Shown: positions 35,289 to 44,671, numbered from the stretch's first letter. The stretch: DNA of 64,000 nucleotides from Alteromonadaceae bacterium (GCA_013373625.1 JABXHM010000028.1:62001-126000), one strand, 5' to 3'. Notes: generated by a model not told the origin, from the sequence alone. Numbers and translations: made by a program.

Positions 35289-36097
35289 TGGCCATTCTAT
35301 GGCAGGAACAGGTTTGCCTGTTAACCGGCGCAACAGGCGGCATTGGTAAGGCGGTGGCGTCCAAACTCGCTGAGCTGGGCGTGTCACTTATTTTAACCGG
35401 CAGAAACACCGACAAACTTACCGCTCTGCTTGAATCGTTACCCGGTCAGCACACCCTGGTGTGTGCCGACATTACGACTGAAGAAGGGCGCGATAAAGTC
35501 GTGGCAGTATGTCATGACCGTCATCTATCGATGCTCATCAACAGTGCCGGGATAACCGAAACCGGTGACTTTAAAACAATACCGGCACCGCGTATAGACG
35601 CATTACTGATGACCAACCTTAATGCGCCAATTGCCCTTACCCAACGCTTGTTGCCTATTCTGCAGCGCGCCAGGCAGGGGTACGTCATCAACGTAGGCTC
35701 CACCTTTGGCAGCATTGGGTTTGCGTGTCACTCGGTATATTGCGCCTCGAAGTTTGGTTTACGTGGCTTTACCGAGGCGCTGAGCCGGGAGCTGGCCAAC
35801 AGCAATGTCAGTGTGTTCTATCTTGCGCCACGCGCCACGCAAACAGACATTAATTCCGCCGCGGTGGTGTCAATGAATCAAGCGTTGGGCAACCAAATGG
35901 ATCCGCCCGGACGAGTTGCTGATGCGCTTGTTGAACAACTTCAGCGTAACAAAGCGCGCTGGTTTATTGGCTTCCCCGAAAAGTTGTTTGCACGAATAAA
36001 TGGTGTGCTGCCAGAGCTGGTTGACCGCGCACTGGCAAAAAAATTACCGACTATCCAACGCTTTTTGACATCCGCTACGAAGGAGAAATTGTCATGA
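35288..36097 (+). CDS. Short-chain dehydrogenase/reductase
   Basis: 269 residues. Rossmann motif TGATGGIGKAVA, NSAG (NSAGITETG), active-site Ser/Tyr/Lys in NVGSTFGSIGFACHSVYCASKFG. The C-terminal part is typical of classical SDRs acting on acyl or steroid-like substrates. It is a cytoplasmic NAD(P)-dependent oxidoreductase in the hemolysin-family operon, overlapping the preceding gene by one base and the following one by four (ATGA). It probably reduces or oxidises an intermediate from the ligase and diiron enzyme. Confidence 0.87.
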   Translation: MAILWQEQVCLLTGATGGIGKAVASKLAELGVSLILTGRNTDKLTALLESLPGQHTLVCADITTEEGRDKVVAVCHDRHLSMLINSAGITETGDFKTIPAPRIDALLMTNLNAPIALTQRLLPILQRARQGYVINVGSTFGSIGFACHSVYCASKFGLRGFTEALSRELANSNVSVFYLAPRATQTDINSAAVVSMNQALGNQMDPPGRVADALVEQLQRNKARWFIGFPEKLFARINGVLPELVDRALAKKLPTIQRFLTSATKEKLS

Positions 36098-36738
36098 AAA
36101 CCGTTCTTACTGCTGTTATGTTATTGGCTTTTAGCTGTTTACCGTTGAGTGCTGCAGAGACTTTGTCAGGGCTGAATGACCTGCAAAGTCAGTGGGCAAA
36201 AATTAACTACGCTGACATGGACAGCGACAAAAAAGCGACTGAGTTTAAGACGCTTATTGACCAGGCCCAGGCGTTGGTATCGGCCCAACCGGACAACGTT
36301 GAATACCGCATATGGCTGGGCATTATTCAATCGAGTACGGCAGGCGCAGAAGGCGGCCTGGGGGCGCTTAAATATGCTAAGGAAGCGCGCAAAAACTTTG
36401 AAACCGCACTCACCATTAATGAGAATGCGTTAGAGGGGTCTGCAATGGCCAGTCTGGGCGTGCTTTATCATAAAGTACCGGGATGGCCGATTGGCTTTGG
36501 CAGTGACAAAAAAGCAGAAAAACTGTTTAAGCGCGCGTTAAAAGTGAATCCGGACGGCATTGATAGCAACTATTTTTATGCCGAATATTTATTTGACGAT
36601 GGCGAGTATCAGCAAGCATTGGCATACCTGGACAAAGCCATGCATGCCGCACCACGCCCTGATCGACCGTTAGCCGACGAAGGTCGTCGTCAGGACATTG
36701 CAGCACTGAAAACAAAAATCGAAAAGAAGATCAGATAA
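36094..36738 (+). CDS. Secreted TPR-repeat protein
   Basis: 214 residues with a signal peptide (cut near LSA-AE) and TPR-like helices: a repeat near ALKYAKEARKNFETALTINEN, one near KKAEKLFKRALKVNPDGIDS and one near EYQQALAYLDKAMHAAPRPD. TPR proteins mediate protein contacts; the partner is unknown. It overlaps the SDR stop by four bases and closes the operon. Its export is odd for an otherwise cytoplasmic pathway and may mark where the product acts or is delivered. Confidence 0.78.
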   Translation: MKTVLTAVMLLAFSCLPLSAAETLSGLNDLQSQWAKINYADMDSDKKATEFKTLIDQAQALVSAQPDNVEYRIWLGIIQSSTAGAEGGLGALKYAKEARKNFETALTINENALEGSAMASLGVLYHKVPGWPIGFGSDKKAEKLFKRALKVNPDGIDSNYFYAEYLFDDGEYQQALAYLDKAMHAAPRPDRPLADEGRRQDIAALKTKIEKKIR

Positions 36739-36757
36739 TTTAAACTATGGTTTTTTA

Positions 36758-36786
36758 TGCCGGAACGCGTAATGCGTTTTCCGGCA
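36758..36786. terminator. Imperfect hairpin between convergent genes
   Basis: Just after the TPR gene, tgccggaacgc and gcgttttccggca can pair around gtaat with a small bulge. T-rich DNA lies on its left rather than its right. It may serve as a weak terminator or mRNA end for either flanking convergent gene. Confidence 0.4.
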
Positions 36787-36819
36787 ATGCGTTATGATTA
36801 TTCGACACTCAGGTAGGTT

Positions 36820-37314
36820 TTACGATGGCCTGAAACGGGCAAAGATATGGCTGTCGTAAAACACGCCGTTTTTGTAAATTGCTTTACCCAACACCGCCTC
36901 GGGTGCAAATCCACACTTGAGCAGTAGCTGTTTTGATGCTTCGTTAGCCTCGAACACGGTTGCAAATATGCGCTCAATATCTGTAGTGGCAAAGGTAATA
37001 TCAATAATTTTTTCGATGGCTAGCGAGGCAAAACCCTGACGCCAGTAAGCTTTAGCCAGCCAATAACCAATTTCGCCGTTGCGTTGATATTCAAACTCAC
37101 CCGGCGTGACACCAATACATCCGGCTAGCTCGCCGTCTTTGTCTATGGCGCGGATCACGCCGTGCTGACTGCCTTGATTAATCCACCACAACGCGTCGGC
37201 CTGGGTATACGGAAACGGAATCCTGGTCGATAAATACTTAACCACGTCGGTATCGTTGAGGATGGTTAACAAAGCGGGAATATCTTGCGTAATGAAAGGG
37301 CGCAGCGTGATCAT
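36820..37314 (-). CDS. GNAT acetyltransferase, RimJ/RimL type
   Basis: A 164-residue GNAT protein: ITLRPFITQDIPALLTILND, the acetyl-CoA site around GEIGYWLAKAYWRQGFASLAIEKII, and FATVFEANEASKQLLLKCGFAPE. It belongs to the RimJ/RimL-like group that acetylates N-terminal amines or small amines. The substrate cannot be read. It is a single gene convergent with the preceding operon. Confidence 0.87.
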   Translation of the reverse strand: MITLRPFITQDIPALLTILNDTDVVKYLSTRIPFPYTQADALWWINQGSQHGVIRAIDKDGELAGCIGVTPGEFEYQRNGEIGYWLAKAYWRQGFASLAIEKIIDITFATTDIERIFATVFEANEASKQLLLKCGFAPEAVLGKAIYKNGVFYDSHIFARFRPS

Positions 37315-37465
37315 GGCGTATTGTTGTAGTGGTAAGGGTTAAGTTGACTTGCCACGACCATAGCATGCAGGCAAAGCGACCACACACATTAATTGCATTA
37401 TGCCAATGAAAATGACCAGCGGTATGCATTTGCCGCTGGTCTGAGCGCCGCTGAATGACTTGAGT

Positions 37466-38671
37466 TTACCACGCGGCAACGCGGATCTTTTCCATGGCTG
37501 AGGGAGTGGAGCTGGCACTGTCGTCTTCGCTAAGTTTAAAATCCAGCTGAACCATAATACCAGTTTGTCTCTGTGCCTGACCGCCCTGGACGCGCGGTTT
37601 GTATCGCCACTTTGTCATGGCCTGCACAGCACTCTCATCAAATATGCCCTTGGGTACAGATTCTAAGACTTTGATATTGTCGGTAGTGCCCGTTTCGGTG
37701 ATATCAAATTGCATGACTACCAGGCCTTCAGTGTCACTTTGCACCGCCTCAGCCGGATAAACAGGATTCACTCGTACGACCGGCTCGGCTGTGTTGATAG
37801 TGTCGCTCTTATCACTGGCGGTAGGTAAATTAGCCAGTGCGACATTGGCCGTTAACGCCGCGGCTATCATTATGGTAGCCAGAGCAAACACTTTGCTCCG
37901 GGGAGTACTGTGCTTTATTAAATTAAGTCGTTTAATCATCGTGCTTTTTTCTCCAAATGTAGGGTAGGTATTGAGGTGAGTAGAGGCATGCTCAGCACAT
38001 TTCATCAGCGCTTTGGCATACAGTAGTTTTTCATTGTTGGTTTTGTCTTGCAGCACTCGGCTGTCACAGGCCAATTCCTGGTTAATTCGAAAAGAGCGGA
38101 TACCGCACCACACCAATGGGTTAAACCAAAAGAACATAGCCGTAATTAATGCAACAGCATTCCAAAGATGATCGTAATGCTGATAGTGGGTATGCTCGTG
38201 CTCAAGAATTAAGCGTTGCTGGGCCGGGCAGTAGATACTGGCAAACTGAGTTGGTAGCAAAATAATGGGTCGTACAAACCCAAATAGCATTGGCGTGGTT
38301 GCTGCCTTGGCGTAGTAAACATTGTTACTGTCGGGGGCTTTATGGGTGACAGAACGCCCGAGTCTTATGGCTTGCGTACCGATCACTGCAAATATGGCAG
38401 CCACGCCTGCCCACCACAGGAGCAACAGCGGCAGGCTATCTGCTACCACAACGTTTGGAGTTAACCCCACTACATAGCGGGTAAAGCTGTTAGTTGCGAT
38501 TGAGGTAAAACTGCTCGGCAGGTTATTGAGTACCAGCACGATGGGCAATATGGCCCACAGTCTGTACATCAGCCTGACGCCGATTTTGGCGGTTGAGAGG
38601 TGCTCCAGCGCTATCAGTAACAACAAGGTCACACTGAGCACAATTTGTTGTTCAATGAGCCATTCAATCAT
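37466..38671 (-). CDS. M56 (BlaR1-like) membrane peptidase fused to a TonB-type C-terminal domain
   Basis: 401 residues. Helices at about 8-25, 36-50 and 82-102 precede the HEHTH zinc site (His158-Glu159-xx-His162) and NQELACD with Glu199 as third ligand, then helix(es) at about 172-190 and 260-285. Residues 296-395 are a TonB C-terminal-like domain (VNPVYPAEAVQSDTEGLVVMQFDIT ... KWRYKPRV). M56 peptidases of the BlaR1 type cleave the partner repressor; the added TonB-like part replaces the penicillin-binding sensor. It overlaps the BlaI gene by eight bases and forms an operon with it. The signal is unknown. Confidence 0.87.
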   Translation of the reverse strand: MIEWLIEQQIVLSVTLLLLIALEHLSTAKIGVRLMYRLWAILPIVLVLNNLPSSFTSIATNSFTRYVVGLTPNVVVADSLPLLLLWWAGVAAIFAVIGTQAIRLGRSVTHKAPDSNNVYYAKAATTPMLFGFVRPIILLPTQFASIYCPAQQRLILEHEHTHYQHYDHLWNAVALITAMFFWFNPLVWCGIRSFRINQELACDSRVLQDKTNNEKLLYAKALMKCAEHASTHLNTYPTFGEKSTMIKRLNLIKHSTPRSKVFALATIMIAAALTANVALANLPTASDKSDTINTAEPVVRVNPVYPAEAVQSDTEGLVVMQFDITETGTTDNIKVLESVPKGIFDESAVQAMTKWRYKPRVQGGQAQRQTGIMVQLDFKLSEDDSASSTPSAMEKIRVAAW

Positions 38672-39056
38672 TGTCTTGCTCCCATTGCTTAATGAGTGCT
38701 TTTAGCTCTTCAACATCCTGTCTGGATAATGAATTTTGATTAGCAAACCCGGCAACCAGGGGTGCGACTTTACCTCTGAACAGGCGGCTGACAAAAGAGG
38801 TGGTCTCTTTTTTGGTGTAATCCTCGCGCGCAATCAATGGCCGGTAAAGGTATTGTCGTTGTTGCTTTTCGTAATCCAGGACGCCTTTTTTAACTAATCG
38901 TCCAAGCAGCGTTTTGACCGTTTTATCGTGCCAGTCTTTGTGTGAGCTTAACCGCGCAATAATGTCATTAGAGGTGGCTGGGTAGTCGTCCCACAGTACA
39001 TCAAGCACTTCAAACTCGGCGTTAGATATTTCGGGTTTAGCGGCCTTTTTGGTCAT
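38664..39056 (-). CDS. BlaI/MecI/CopY-family repressor
   Basis: About 130 residues. The winged helix is MTKKAAKPEISNAEFEVLDVLWDDYPATSNDIIARL and HDKTVKTLLGRLVKKGVLDYEKQQRQYLYRPL, followed by a short dimerisation helix region. It would repress its own operon until cleaved after activation of the adjacent M56 peptidase. Two TTACA-N2-TGTA-type operators sit directly upstream (39072-39108). An extra in-frame ATG at 39068 would add four residues. Confidence 0.9.
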   Translation of the reverse strand: MTKKAAKPEISNAEFEVLDVLWDDYPATSNDIIARLSSHKDWHDKTVKTLLGRLVKKGVLDYEKQQRQYLYRPLIAREDYTKKETTSFVSRLFRGKVAPLVAGFANQNSLSRQDVEELKALIKQWEQDND

Positions 39057-39071
39057 TGTATTCACCATGAA

Positions 39072-39108
39072 TTACACTTGTAGTCTTAATTAGAGATTAC
39101 ATGTGTAA
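39072..39108. promoter_or_regulatory. Two BlaI-type operators
   Basis: TTACACTTGTAG (39072-39083) and TTACATGTGTAA (39097-39108) both match the TACA-N2-TGTA dyad of BlaI/MecI repressors. They lie 16 bases and further upstream of the BlaI start. Their centres are 25 bp apart. Autoregulation is expected. Confidence 0.65.
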
Positions 39109-39364
39109 TTGTAAAGTGCAAGGCTTTTTTCGTTATAATTTAAGATGACGCCGTGTCTGGCGAAAGGCGCGGTAGCCACAATACGAATTAGATTAAGCTA
39201 TTTAAAAGCGGGCCTGATGCTTTCTGACAGCGCACCGGATACAGTGAACCGGCAGTACTTAAACCAGCATTCTGTGGCGGGAATCCGGGTAACGATCAGA
39301 CAACTGCACGGCGTTGCCCACAAATGCCTTGTCATTTTGGCTACGCGCGTTATACTGCTAACAA

Positions 39365-39380
39365 CTGTATGGAATAACAG
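39365..39380 (+). promoter_or_regulatory. LexA (SOS) box
   Basis: CTGTATGGAATAACAG fits CTG-N10-CAG, with CTGT and ACAG ends, 8 bases before the lexA ATG. This is the usual autoregulatory SOS box. Confidence 0.85.
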
Positions 39381-39387
39381 GCTGTTT

Positions 39388-40011
39388 ATGCGTCCACTAA
39401 CCCCCCGGCAACAAGAAGTACTTGAGTTAATTAAATCTACCATGTTGGATACCGGCATGCCGCCAACACGCGCAGAAATTGCCCGTGAGTTAGGCTTTCG
39501 CTCGGCGAATGCAGCAGAAGAGCATTTAAAAGCGCTGGCGAAAAAAGGCGTTATTGAAATACTGCCGGGCACCTCGCGGGGCATAAAGCTCAATATTCCG
39601 CTTGATGATCAGGTTGAAGAAGAAGGTCTGCCGTTAATTGGCCGGGTGGCTGCTGGTGAGCCCATACTGGCGCAGGAACATGTAGAAATGCATTACAAAG
39701 TTGACCCCGATCTGTTTCACCCTAAAGCTGACTTTTTGTTGCGCGTAAATGGTATGAGCATGAAAGATATCGGTATTCTCGACGGTGATCTGTTAGCGGT
39801 ACACCGCACTGTTGATGTGCATAATGGCCAGGTAGTGGTAGCGCGTGTCGATGAAGATGTTACCGTAAAGCGTTTGGAAAAGCGCGGCCGCGAGGTATTA
39901 CTGCATGCCGAGAATGAAGATTTTGCTCCCATAAAAGTCGACCTTGCGAATCAACCCTTTAACATAGAAGGCATTGCGGTAGGTGTTATTCGTAATGCAG
40001 ATTGGATGTAA
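39388..40011 (+). CDS. lexA: LexA repressor
   Basis: 207 residues from the ATG at 39388, which begins [15 protein letters not shown] as LexA does; a longer frame from 39145 runs through the promoter and SOS box and is rejected. Winged helix at 1-65 ([13 protein letters not shown]), cleavage bond Ala89-Gly90 in RVAAGEP, catalytic Ser124 in NGMSMKD and Lys161 in VTVKRLEK. It represses the SOS regulon and self-cleaves on RecA filaments. It is monocistronic: a strong terminator follows. Confidence 0.97.
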   Translation: MRPLTPRQQEVLELIKSTMLDTGMPPTRAEIARELGFRSANAAEEHLKALAKKGVIEILPGTSRGIKLNIPLDDQVEEEGLPLIGRVAAGEPILAQEHVEMHYKVDPDLFHPKADFLLRVNGMSMKDIGILDGDLLAVHRTVDVHNGQVVVARVDEDVTVKRLEKRGREVLLHAENEDFAPIKVDLANQPFNIEGIAVGVIRNADWM

Positions 40012-40050
40012 TCTGTTAGACAATTCAGACGTTACTTTTTGTTTTATGTA

Positions 40051-40074
40051 AAACCGGCATTCGCCGGTTTTTTT
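40051..40074 (+). terminator. Rho-independent terminator of lexA
   Basis: aaaccggc (40051-40058) pairs with gccggttt (40063-40070), a 4-base loop, followed by a T-run. Classic intrinsic terminator 40 bases after lexA. Confidence 0.88.
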
Positions 40075-40144
40075 GTCTTTAAAGGGCTTATTAGCGCCAA
40101 ACTCCCCTTTCCAGCCCAATACTCTGCTATTCCGGTTCGAATTT

Positions 40145-40168
40145 AAGTTAGTAAAAGCTCACTAACTT
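40145..40168. repeat. Short inverted repeat related to 14118 and 58815
   Basis: aagttagt (40145-40152) and actaactt (40161-40168) form a perfect 8-bp dyad around aaaagctc. The core (TTAGT ... CTCACTAA) resembles the palindrome at 14118-14155 and the smaller dyad at 58814. Confidence 0.45.
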
Positions 40169-40350
40169 AGCCTGTAGAAAAACTTTCCGCTGCGCAAAAA
40201 ATAGCCATTAATCTTAATTTTAGCGAAAAATAACTGGACGTTACGGCTACAATGAGTAATTCTTATACAGTGCTTAACAATAAAATAACAAAGTAGGCAC
40301 AAAACATTAAAAAGGCAGTTCAAATAACAACCAATACAGACCAGTTTGGT

Positions 40351-40381
40351 TTTATTCGCGTTCAGACAAATCGCGAATAAA
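40351..40381. repeat. Perfect 10-bp inverted repeat in the coxB leader
   Basis: TTTATTCGCG (40351-40360) and CGCGAATAAA (40372-40381) are perfect reverse complements separated by 11 bases, ending 11 bases before the coxB ribosome site. It could be a regulator site or an RNA hairpin in the leader. A T-run is absent, so it is not a simple terminator. Confidence 0.55.
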
Positions 40382-40404
40382 TTCAGGTCTAACGGAGGTG
40401 TCGA

Positions 40405-41565
40405 GTGAAACGACTCGAGATACGCATACTGAAAGCCTGGACAACACTGATGCTGTTATTGACCGGCTCGGCCGCAGTGGCAGCAGCGAACAGCGAAGTG
40501 TCTTCTCTGAACTTGCGCCGCGGTGCAACAGAGATCAGTGGTCAGGTGTATGATTTGCACATGCTGATGTTCTCAATTTGTGTGGGAATAGCAGTAATAG
40601 TGTTCGGGATCATGTTTGTTTCTATGTATCTGCATCGCAAATCCCGCGGTGCAAAGCCAGCTAATTTTCATGAAAGTGTGAAAGTGGAGATTGCCTGGAC
40701 AGTCGCCCCTTTCCTGATCCTGATCTTTATGGCCGTGCCCGCAGCGAAAACCCTGATTGCGATGGAGGATGCCTCCGAACCCGATTTAACCGTAGTGGTG
40801 ACCGGTTCACAGTGGAAATGGCACTACAAGTATATGGACCGCGATGTTGAGTATTACTCCTTGCTGGCAACCCAACGGGAGCAAATCTCCAACCGGTTCG
40901 ACAAGGGCGAAAATTATTTGCTCGAAGTAGACCGTCCGTTGGTTATACCTACCGGCAAGAAAGTGCGCTTTTTGATTACCTCCGACGATGTGATTCATTC
41001 CTGGTGGGTACCTGATTTTGCAGTGAAAAAAGACGCTAATCCTGGCTTTATAAACGAGGCATGGACACGCGTTAAGGAACCCGGCGTTTATCGCGGCCAG
41101 TGCGCTGAGTTGTGTGGCAAAGATCACGGCTTTATGCCGGTGGTGGTCATCGCCAAAGAACCTAAAGCCTATGAAGCCTGGGTTAGTGAGCAGGAAGCTA
41201 TGCAGCAGAAGGCGCGCGAAGAAGAACAACGTCTGATGGCCATGAGCATGTCGATGGACGAATTAATGACCGAAGGCGAGCGGGTGTACAACGCCACGTG
41301 TGCAGCCTGCCATATGCCTAACGGTGAAGGCCTGCCGGGCGTGTTTCCTGCCCTTAAGGGCAGCGCGATTGCCACGCAGGACCAACTTGCTCACATCGAC
41401 ATTGTACTTAACGGTAAAACCGGTACGGCCATGCAGGGATTTGGCAAAATGCTTAGCCTTAAAGAGCTGGCCGCTGTAATCACCTATGAACGTAATGCCT
41501 GGGGTAATAACACCGGTGATCTGGTGCAGGCTGCTGACGTTAACGCTGTTGCGAGCGGGGAGTAA
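40405..41565 (+). CDS. coxB: Cytochrome c oxidase subunit II with fused cytochrome c domain
   Basis: 386 residues, GTG start after cggagg. A signal peptide, then two helices (about 50-75 and 93-115), the cupredoxin domain with CuA ligands His198, Cys233, Cys237, His241, Met244 ([12 protein letters not shown]), and a C-terminal haem c domain CAACH (Cys299, Cys302, His303) with likely axial Met343. This is a caa3-type subunit II that accepts electrons from soluble cytochrome c. First gene of the oxidase operon. Confidence 0.96.
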   Translation: MKRLEIRILKAWTTLMLLLTGSAAVAAANSEVSSLNLRRGATEISGQVYDLHMLMFSICVGIAVIVFGIMFVSMYLHRKSRGAKPANFHESVKVEIAWTVAPFLILIFMAVPAAKTLIAMEDASEPDLTVVVTGSQWKWHYKYMDRDVEYYSLLATQREQISNRFDKGENYLLEVDRPLVIPTGKKVRFLITSDDVIHSWWVPDFAVKKDANPGFINEAWTRVKEPGVYRGQCAELCGKDHGFMPVVVIAKEPKAYEAWVSEQEAMQQKAREEEQRLMAMSMSMDELMTEGERVYNATCAACHMPNGEGLPGVFPALKGSAIATQDQLAHIDIVLNGKTGTAMQGFGKMLSLKELAAVITYERNAWGNNTGDLVQAADVNAVASGE

Positions 41566-41569
41566 CACT

Positions 41570-43195
41570 ATGAGTAAAGCAACTGAGATTATCAGCCCCG
41601 AGCACGGTGCTGCAGATCCTCATGATACGCATGACGGTCATCACGATCATCATGCGCCCAGCGGTATTATGCGCTGGGTATTAACCACTAACCACAAAGA
41701 CATAGGCACCCTCTATCTGTGGTTTGCGTTTATTATGTTTTTAGTTGGCGGAGCGATGGCTATGGTCATTCGCGCTGAGTTATTTCAACCCGGTCTGCAA
41801 ATAGTAGAGCCAAACTTTTTTAACCAAATGACCACCGTACACGGTTTGATTATGGTGTTTGGTGCGGTGATGCCCGCCTTTACCGGGCTGGCTAACTGGC
41901 TGGTACCCATGATGATTGGGGCGCCGGATATGGCCCTGCCACGTATGAATAACTGGAGCTTTTGGATTTTACCATTTGCCTTCACTATTTTGCTGGCATC
42001 ACTGTTTGTTGAAGGCGGCGGCCCGGCATTTGGCTGGACGTTCTATGCGCCGCTTTCTACCACCTACAGTGGCGACAGTACGGCCCTGTTTGTGTTCTCG
42101 GTTCACATTATGGGTATTTCATCCATTATGGGGGCAATAAACGTTATCGTGACCATTGTGAATATGCGGGCTCCAGGCATGACCTGGATGAAAATGCCGC
42201 TGTTCGTATGGACCTGGTTAATTACCGCTTTCCTGCTTATTGCGGTAATGCCGGTGCTGGCCGGAGCGGTCACCATGGTGCTGACCGATAAATTCTTTGG
42301 CACCAGTTTCTTCGACGCAGCCGGCGGCGGTGACCCTGTTATGTTCCAGCATATATTCTGGTTCTTTGGTCACCCGGAAGTGTACATCATGATTTTACCG
42401 GCCTTTGGTATTATCTCGCAGATCGTCCCCACTTTTGCGCGCAAACCGTTGTTTGGCTATGCGTCTATGGTATACGCCACTGCCTCGATTGCCTTACTAA
42501 GCTTTATTGTGTGGGCGCACCACATGTTTACTACCGGTATGCCGGTGGCCGCTGAGATGTTCTTTATGTTTGCCACCATGCTCATTTCGGTGCCGACCGG
42601 TGTAAAAGTATTTAACTGGGTGGCCACCATGTGGCGCGGCTCAATGACCTTCGAAGTGCCTATGTTATTTGCGCTGGCGTTTATTGTACTGTTTACCATT
42701 GGCGGTTTGTCTGGCCTGATGCTGGCAATTACGCCGGTAGATTTCCAGTATCACGACACGTATTTTGTGGTGGCCCATTTCCACTACGTACTGGTAACGG
42801 GTGCGATATTCTCGATTATGGCGGCGGTGTATTACTGGATACCTAAATGGACCGGGCGCATGTTTGATGTGACCTTAGCCAAATGGCATTTCTGGTGCTC
42901 GCTGATTTCCGTTAACGTGTTGTTCTTCCCTATGCACTTTGTTGGTTTGGCCGGTATGCCGCGTCGTATACCCGATTACGCCTTGCAGTTTGCCGACTTT
43001 AATAAGTGGATCAGCCTCGGTGGTTTTGCCTTTGGCTTGTCGCAACTGATATTCCTGGTGGTCATGATTAAAGCGTGCCGTAAACAAGGCGAGCCGGTGT
43101 CTGATCGGGTATGGGAAGGCGCTGAAGGCCTGGAGTGGGAAATCCCCTCACCAGCGCCGTACCATACGTTTGAAACACCACCGGTTGTGAAGTAA
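41570..43195 (+). CDS. ctaD: Cytochrome c oxidase subunit I
   Basis: 541 residues from the ATG at 41570. A histidine-rich N-terminal tail ([13 protein letters not shown]) precedes twelve helices. Conserved haem-copper sites are present: [17 protein letters not shown] with the His-Tyr cross-link pair, WAHHMF with the CuB histidines and [15 protein letters not shown] with haem ligands. The H-P-E-V pattern marks an A-type proton-pumping oxidase. It catalyses O2 reduction to water. A longer frame upstream overlaps coxB and is rejected. Confidence 0.97.
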   Translation: MSKATEIISPEHGAADPHDTHDGHHDHHAPSGIMRWVLTTNHKDIGTLYLWFAFIMFLVGGAMAMVIRAELFQPGLQIVEPNFFNQMTTVHGLIMVFGAVMPAFTGLANWLVPMMIGAPDMALPRMNNWSFWILPFAFTILLASLFVEGGGPAFGWTFYAPLSTTYSGDSTALFVFSVHIMGISSIMGAINVIVTIVNMRAPGMTWMKMPLFVWTWLITAFLLIAVMPVLAGAVTMVLTDKFFGTSFFDAAGGGDPVMFQHIFWFFGHPEVYIMILPAFGIISQIVPTFARKPLFGYASMVYATASIALLSFIVWAHHMFTTGMPVAAEMFFMFATMLISVPTGVKVFNWVATMWRGSMTFEVPMLFALAFIVLFTIGGLSGLMLAITPVDFQYHDTYFVVAHFHYVLVTGAIFSIMAAVYYWIPKWTGRMFDVTLAKWHFWCSLISVNVLFFPMHFVGLAGMPRRIPDYALQFADFNKWISLGGFAFGLSQLIFLVVMIKACRKQGEPVSDRVWEGAEGLEWEIPSPAPYHTFETPPVVK

Positions 43196-43197
43196 TT

Positions 43198-43776
43198 ATG
43201 GCGGGCTCAAATTCAGCACTCGTCACCAAACTTGTCGTTATTGTAGCGGGCATGTTTGCGTTTGGTTTTGCTCTGGTACCCTTGTATGACGTGTTCTGCG
43301 ACATCACCGGTATCAACGGCAAAACCAATACCACGGCGGCTGTATTTAATGCCGCTGAGGTAGATGAGTCACGGACCGTGACGGTGGAGTTTATTACCCG
43401 TACACATACCGGTATGCCCTGGGAGTTTCGTGCGCAGACTAAACGCGTCAAAGTACACCCCGGCGAACTGAATATGGTGGAGTTTTATGTCCGTAACCCT
43501 GCCTCACGGGACATGGTTGCGCAGGCGATTCCGTCGGTATCGCCGGGGCAGGCGGCATTGTACTTAAATAAAACGGAATGCTTTTGCTTTAACAGCCAGC
43601 CGTTGGTGGCGGGTGGCGAATCGCTAATGCCAATGCGTTTTTATGTGGACCCACAACTCCCTGACGACATTACTTATTTTACCGTGCAATACACGTTATT
43701 TGACGTCACCAGTAAAGGCGCGGATGACAAACAAACTAATAATAACCCCTTCCTGACTACGTTTGCACAAAACTGA
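43198..43776 (+). CDS. ctaG: Cytochrome c oxidase assembly protein (Cox11)
   Basis: 192 residues: a single N-terminal helix (LVVIVAGMFAFGFALVPLYDVFCDITG) and a periplasmic immunoglobulin-like domain with the Cox11 copper motif FNKTECFCF-like sequence LNKTECFCFNSQPL. It delivers copper to the CuB site of subunit I. It follows ctaD by two bases. Confidence 0.95.
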   Translation: MAGSNSALVTKLVVIVAGMFAFGFALVPLYDVFCDITGINGKTNTTAAVFNAAEVDESRTVTVEFITRTHTGMPWEFRAQTKRVKVHPGELNMVEFYVRNPASRDMVAQAIPSVSPGQAALYLNKTECFCFNSQPLVAGGESLMPMRFYVDPQLPDDITYFTVQYTLFDVTSKGADDKQTNNNPFLTTFAQN

Positions 43777-43792
43777 GTCTAAGGAGCATGTA

Positions 43793-44671
43793 ATGCAACA
43801 AGTGTATCAAAAATATTATGTACCGGCGCAAAGCTACTGGCCCATTGTGGGCGCGGTCGCGTTGTTTTTAATTGCTGTGGGTGCTGGCAACTTTGTCATA
43901 GAAAGCACTCGTGGCGAAGCCGGTTATGGCGGCAATATACTGGCTGTGGGCGTATTGCTATTGCTGATAATGCTATTTGGTTGGTTTAAAGATCAGATTA
44001 ACGAGTCGATGAGTGGCTTGTACAGCGACCAACTCAGCCAGTCTTACCGACAGGGGATGAGCTGGTTTATCTTCTCTGAAGTGATGTTTTTTGGCGCGTT
44101 TTTTGGCGCGCTGTTTTATGCCCGCACAATCGCCTTACCGTGGCTGGGCGGAGCATCGAATAATGCCATGACAAACGAAGTGTTGTGGCCGGGTTTTCAG
44201 GCCATGTGGCCATTGGTGGAAACGCCGGGCGGTGTTACAACTACGGCGATGAGTTGGGCTGGCTTGCCAACCATTAATACGATCATTTTGTTGGTATCGT
44301 CGGTGACGCTACATTTTGCGCATGTCGGTCTGGAGCAAAACAAACGTAAGCAGCTTACAGCTATGCTGGGTGTCACCATAGTACTTGGTTGTATTTTCCT
44401 GTTTTTACAGGTTGAGGAATACATGCATGCCTACCGCGACCTCGGACTCACTTTGCAATCGGGCATTTACGGTAATACGTTCTTCCTGCTAACCGGATTT
44501 CACGGCATGCACGTTACTCTGGGGACGATTATTTTAACGGTGTTGTTTCTGCGGGTGTTAAAAGGCCATTTCACACCGGATAGTCATTTTGCATTCCAGG
44601 CCGGTAGTTGGTACTGGCACTTTGTTGATGTGGTGTGGGTGATGTTATTTGTATTTGTTTACGTACTGTAG
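43793..44671 (+). CDS. coxC: Cytochrome c oxidase subunit III
   Basis: 292 residues with seven membrane helices. Typical motifs are YYVPAQSYWPIVGA at the N-terminus, GMSWFIFSEVMFFGAFFGALFYAR, and TGFHGMHVTLGTIIL with FQAGSWYWHFVDVVWVMLFVFVYV at the end. It stabilises subunit I and lines the oxygen and lipid cleft. The ATG at 43793 has aaggag eight bases upstream; a longer frame overlapping ctaG is rejected. Confidence 0.96.
   Translation: MQQVYQKYYVPAQSYWPIVGAVALFLIAVGAGNFVIESTRGEAGYGGNILAVGVLLLLIMLFGWFKDQINESMSGLYSDQLSQSYRQGMSWFIFSEVMFFGAFFGALFYARTIALPWLGGASNNAMTNEVLWPGFQAMWPLVETPGGVTTTAMSWAGLPTINTIILLVSSVTLHFAHVGLEQNKRKQLTAMLGVTIVLGCIFLFLQVEEYMHAYRDLGLTLQSGIYGNTFFLLTGFHGMHVTLGTIILTVLFLRVLKGHFTPDSHFAFQAGSWYWHFVDVVWVMLFVFVYVL

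Larger units (their letters stand above)
40075..40404 (+). promoter_or_regulatory. Long upstream region of the cytochrome oxidase operon
   Basis: No gene is seen in these 330 bases between the lexA terminator and coxB. It is AT-rich and must hold the oxidase promoter. It contains the dyad at 40145 and the 10-bp inverted repeat at 40351-40381. I cannot place a single best promoter. Confidence 0.55.

Noticed and set aside
39145-39387. N-terminal extension of lexA
   Set aside because: It would translate the LexA promoter and SOS box; the family start MRPLTPRQQ is at 39388.
40351-40381. Inverted repeat as a terminator
   Set aside because: No T-run follows and it sits directly before coxB, so termination there makes little sense.
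41486-41569. N-terminal extension of ctaD
   Set aside because: It overlaps the coxB coding end and has no family match; the ATG at 41570 gives the usual start.
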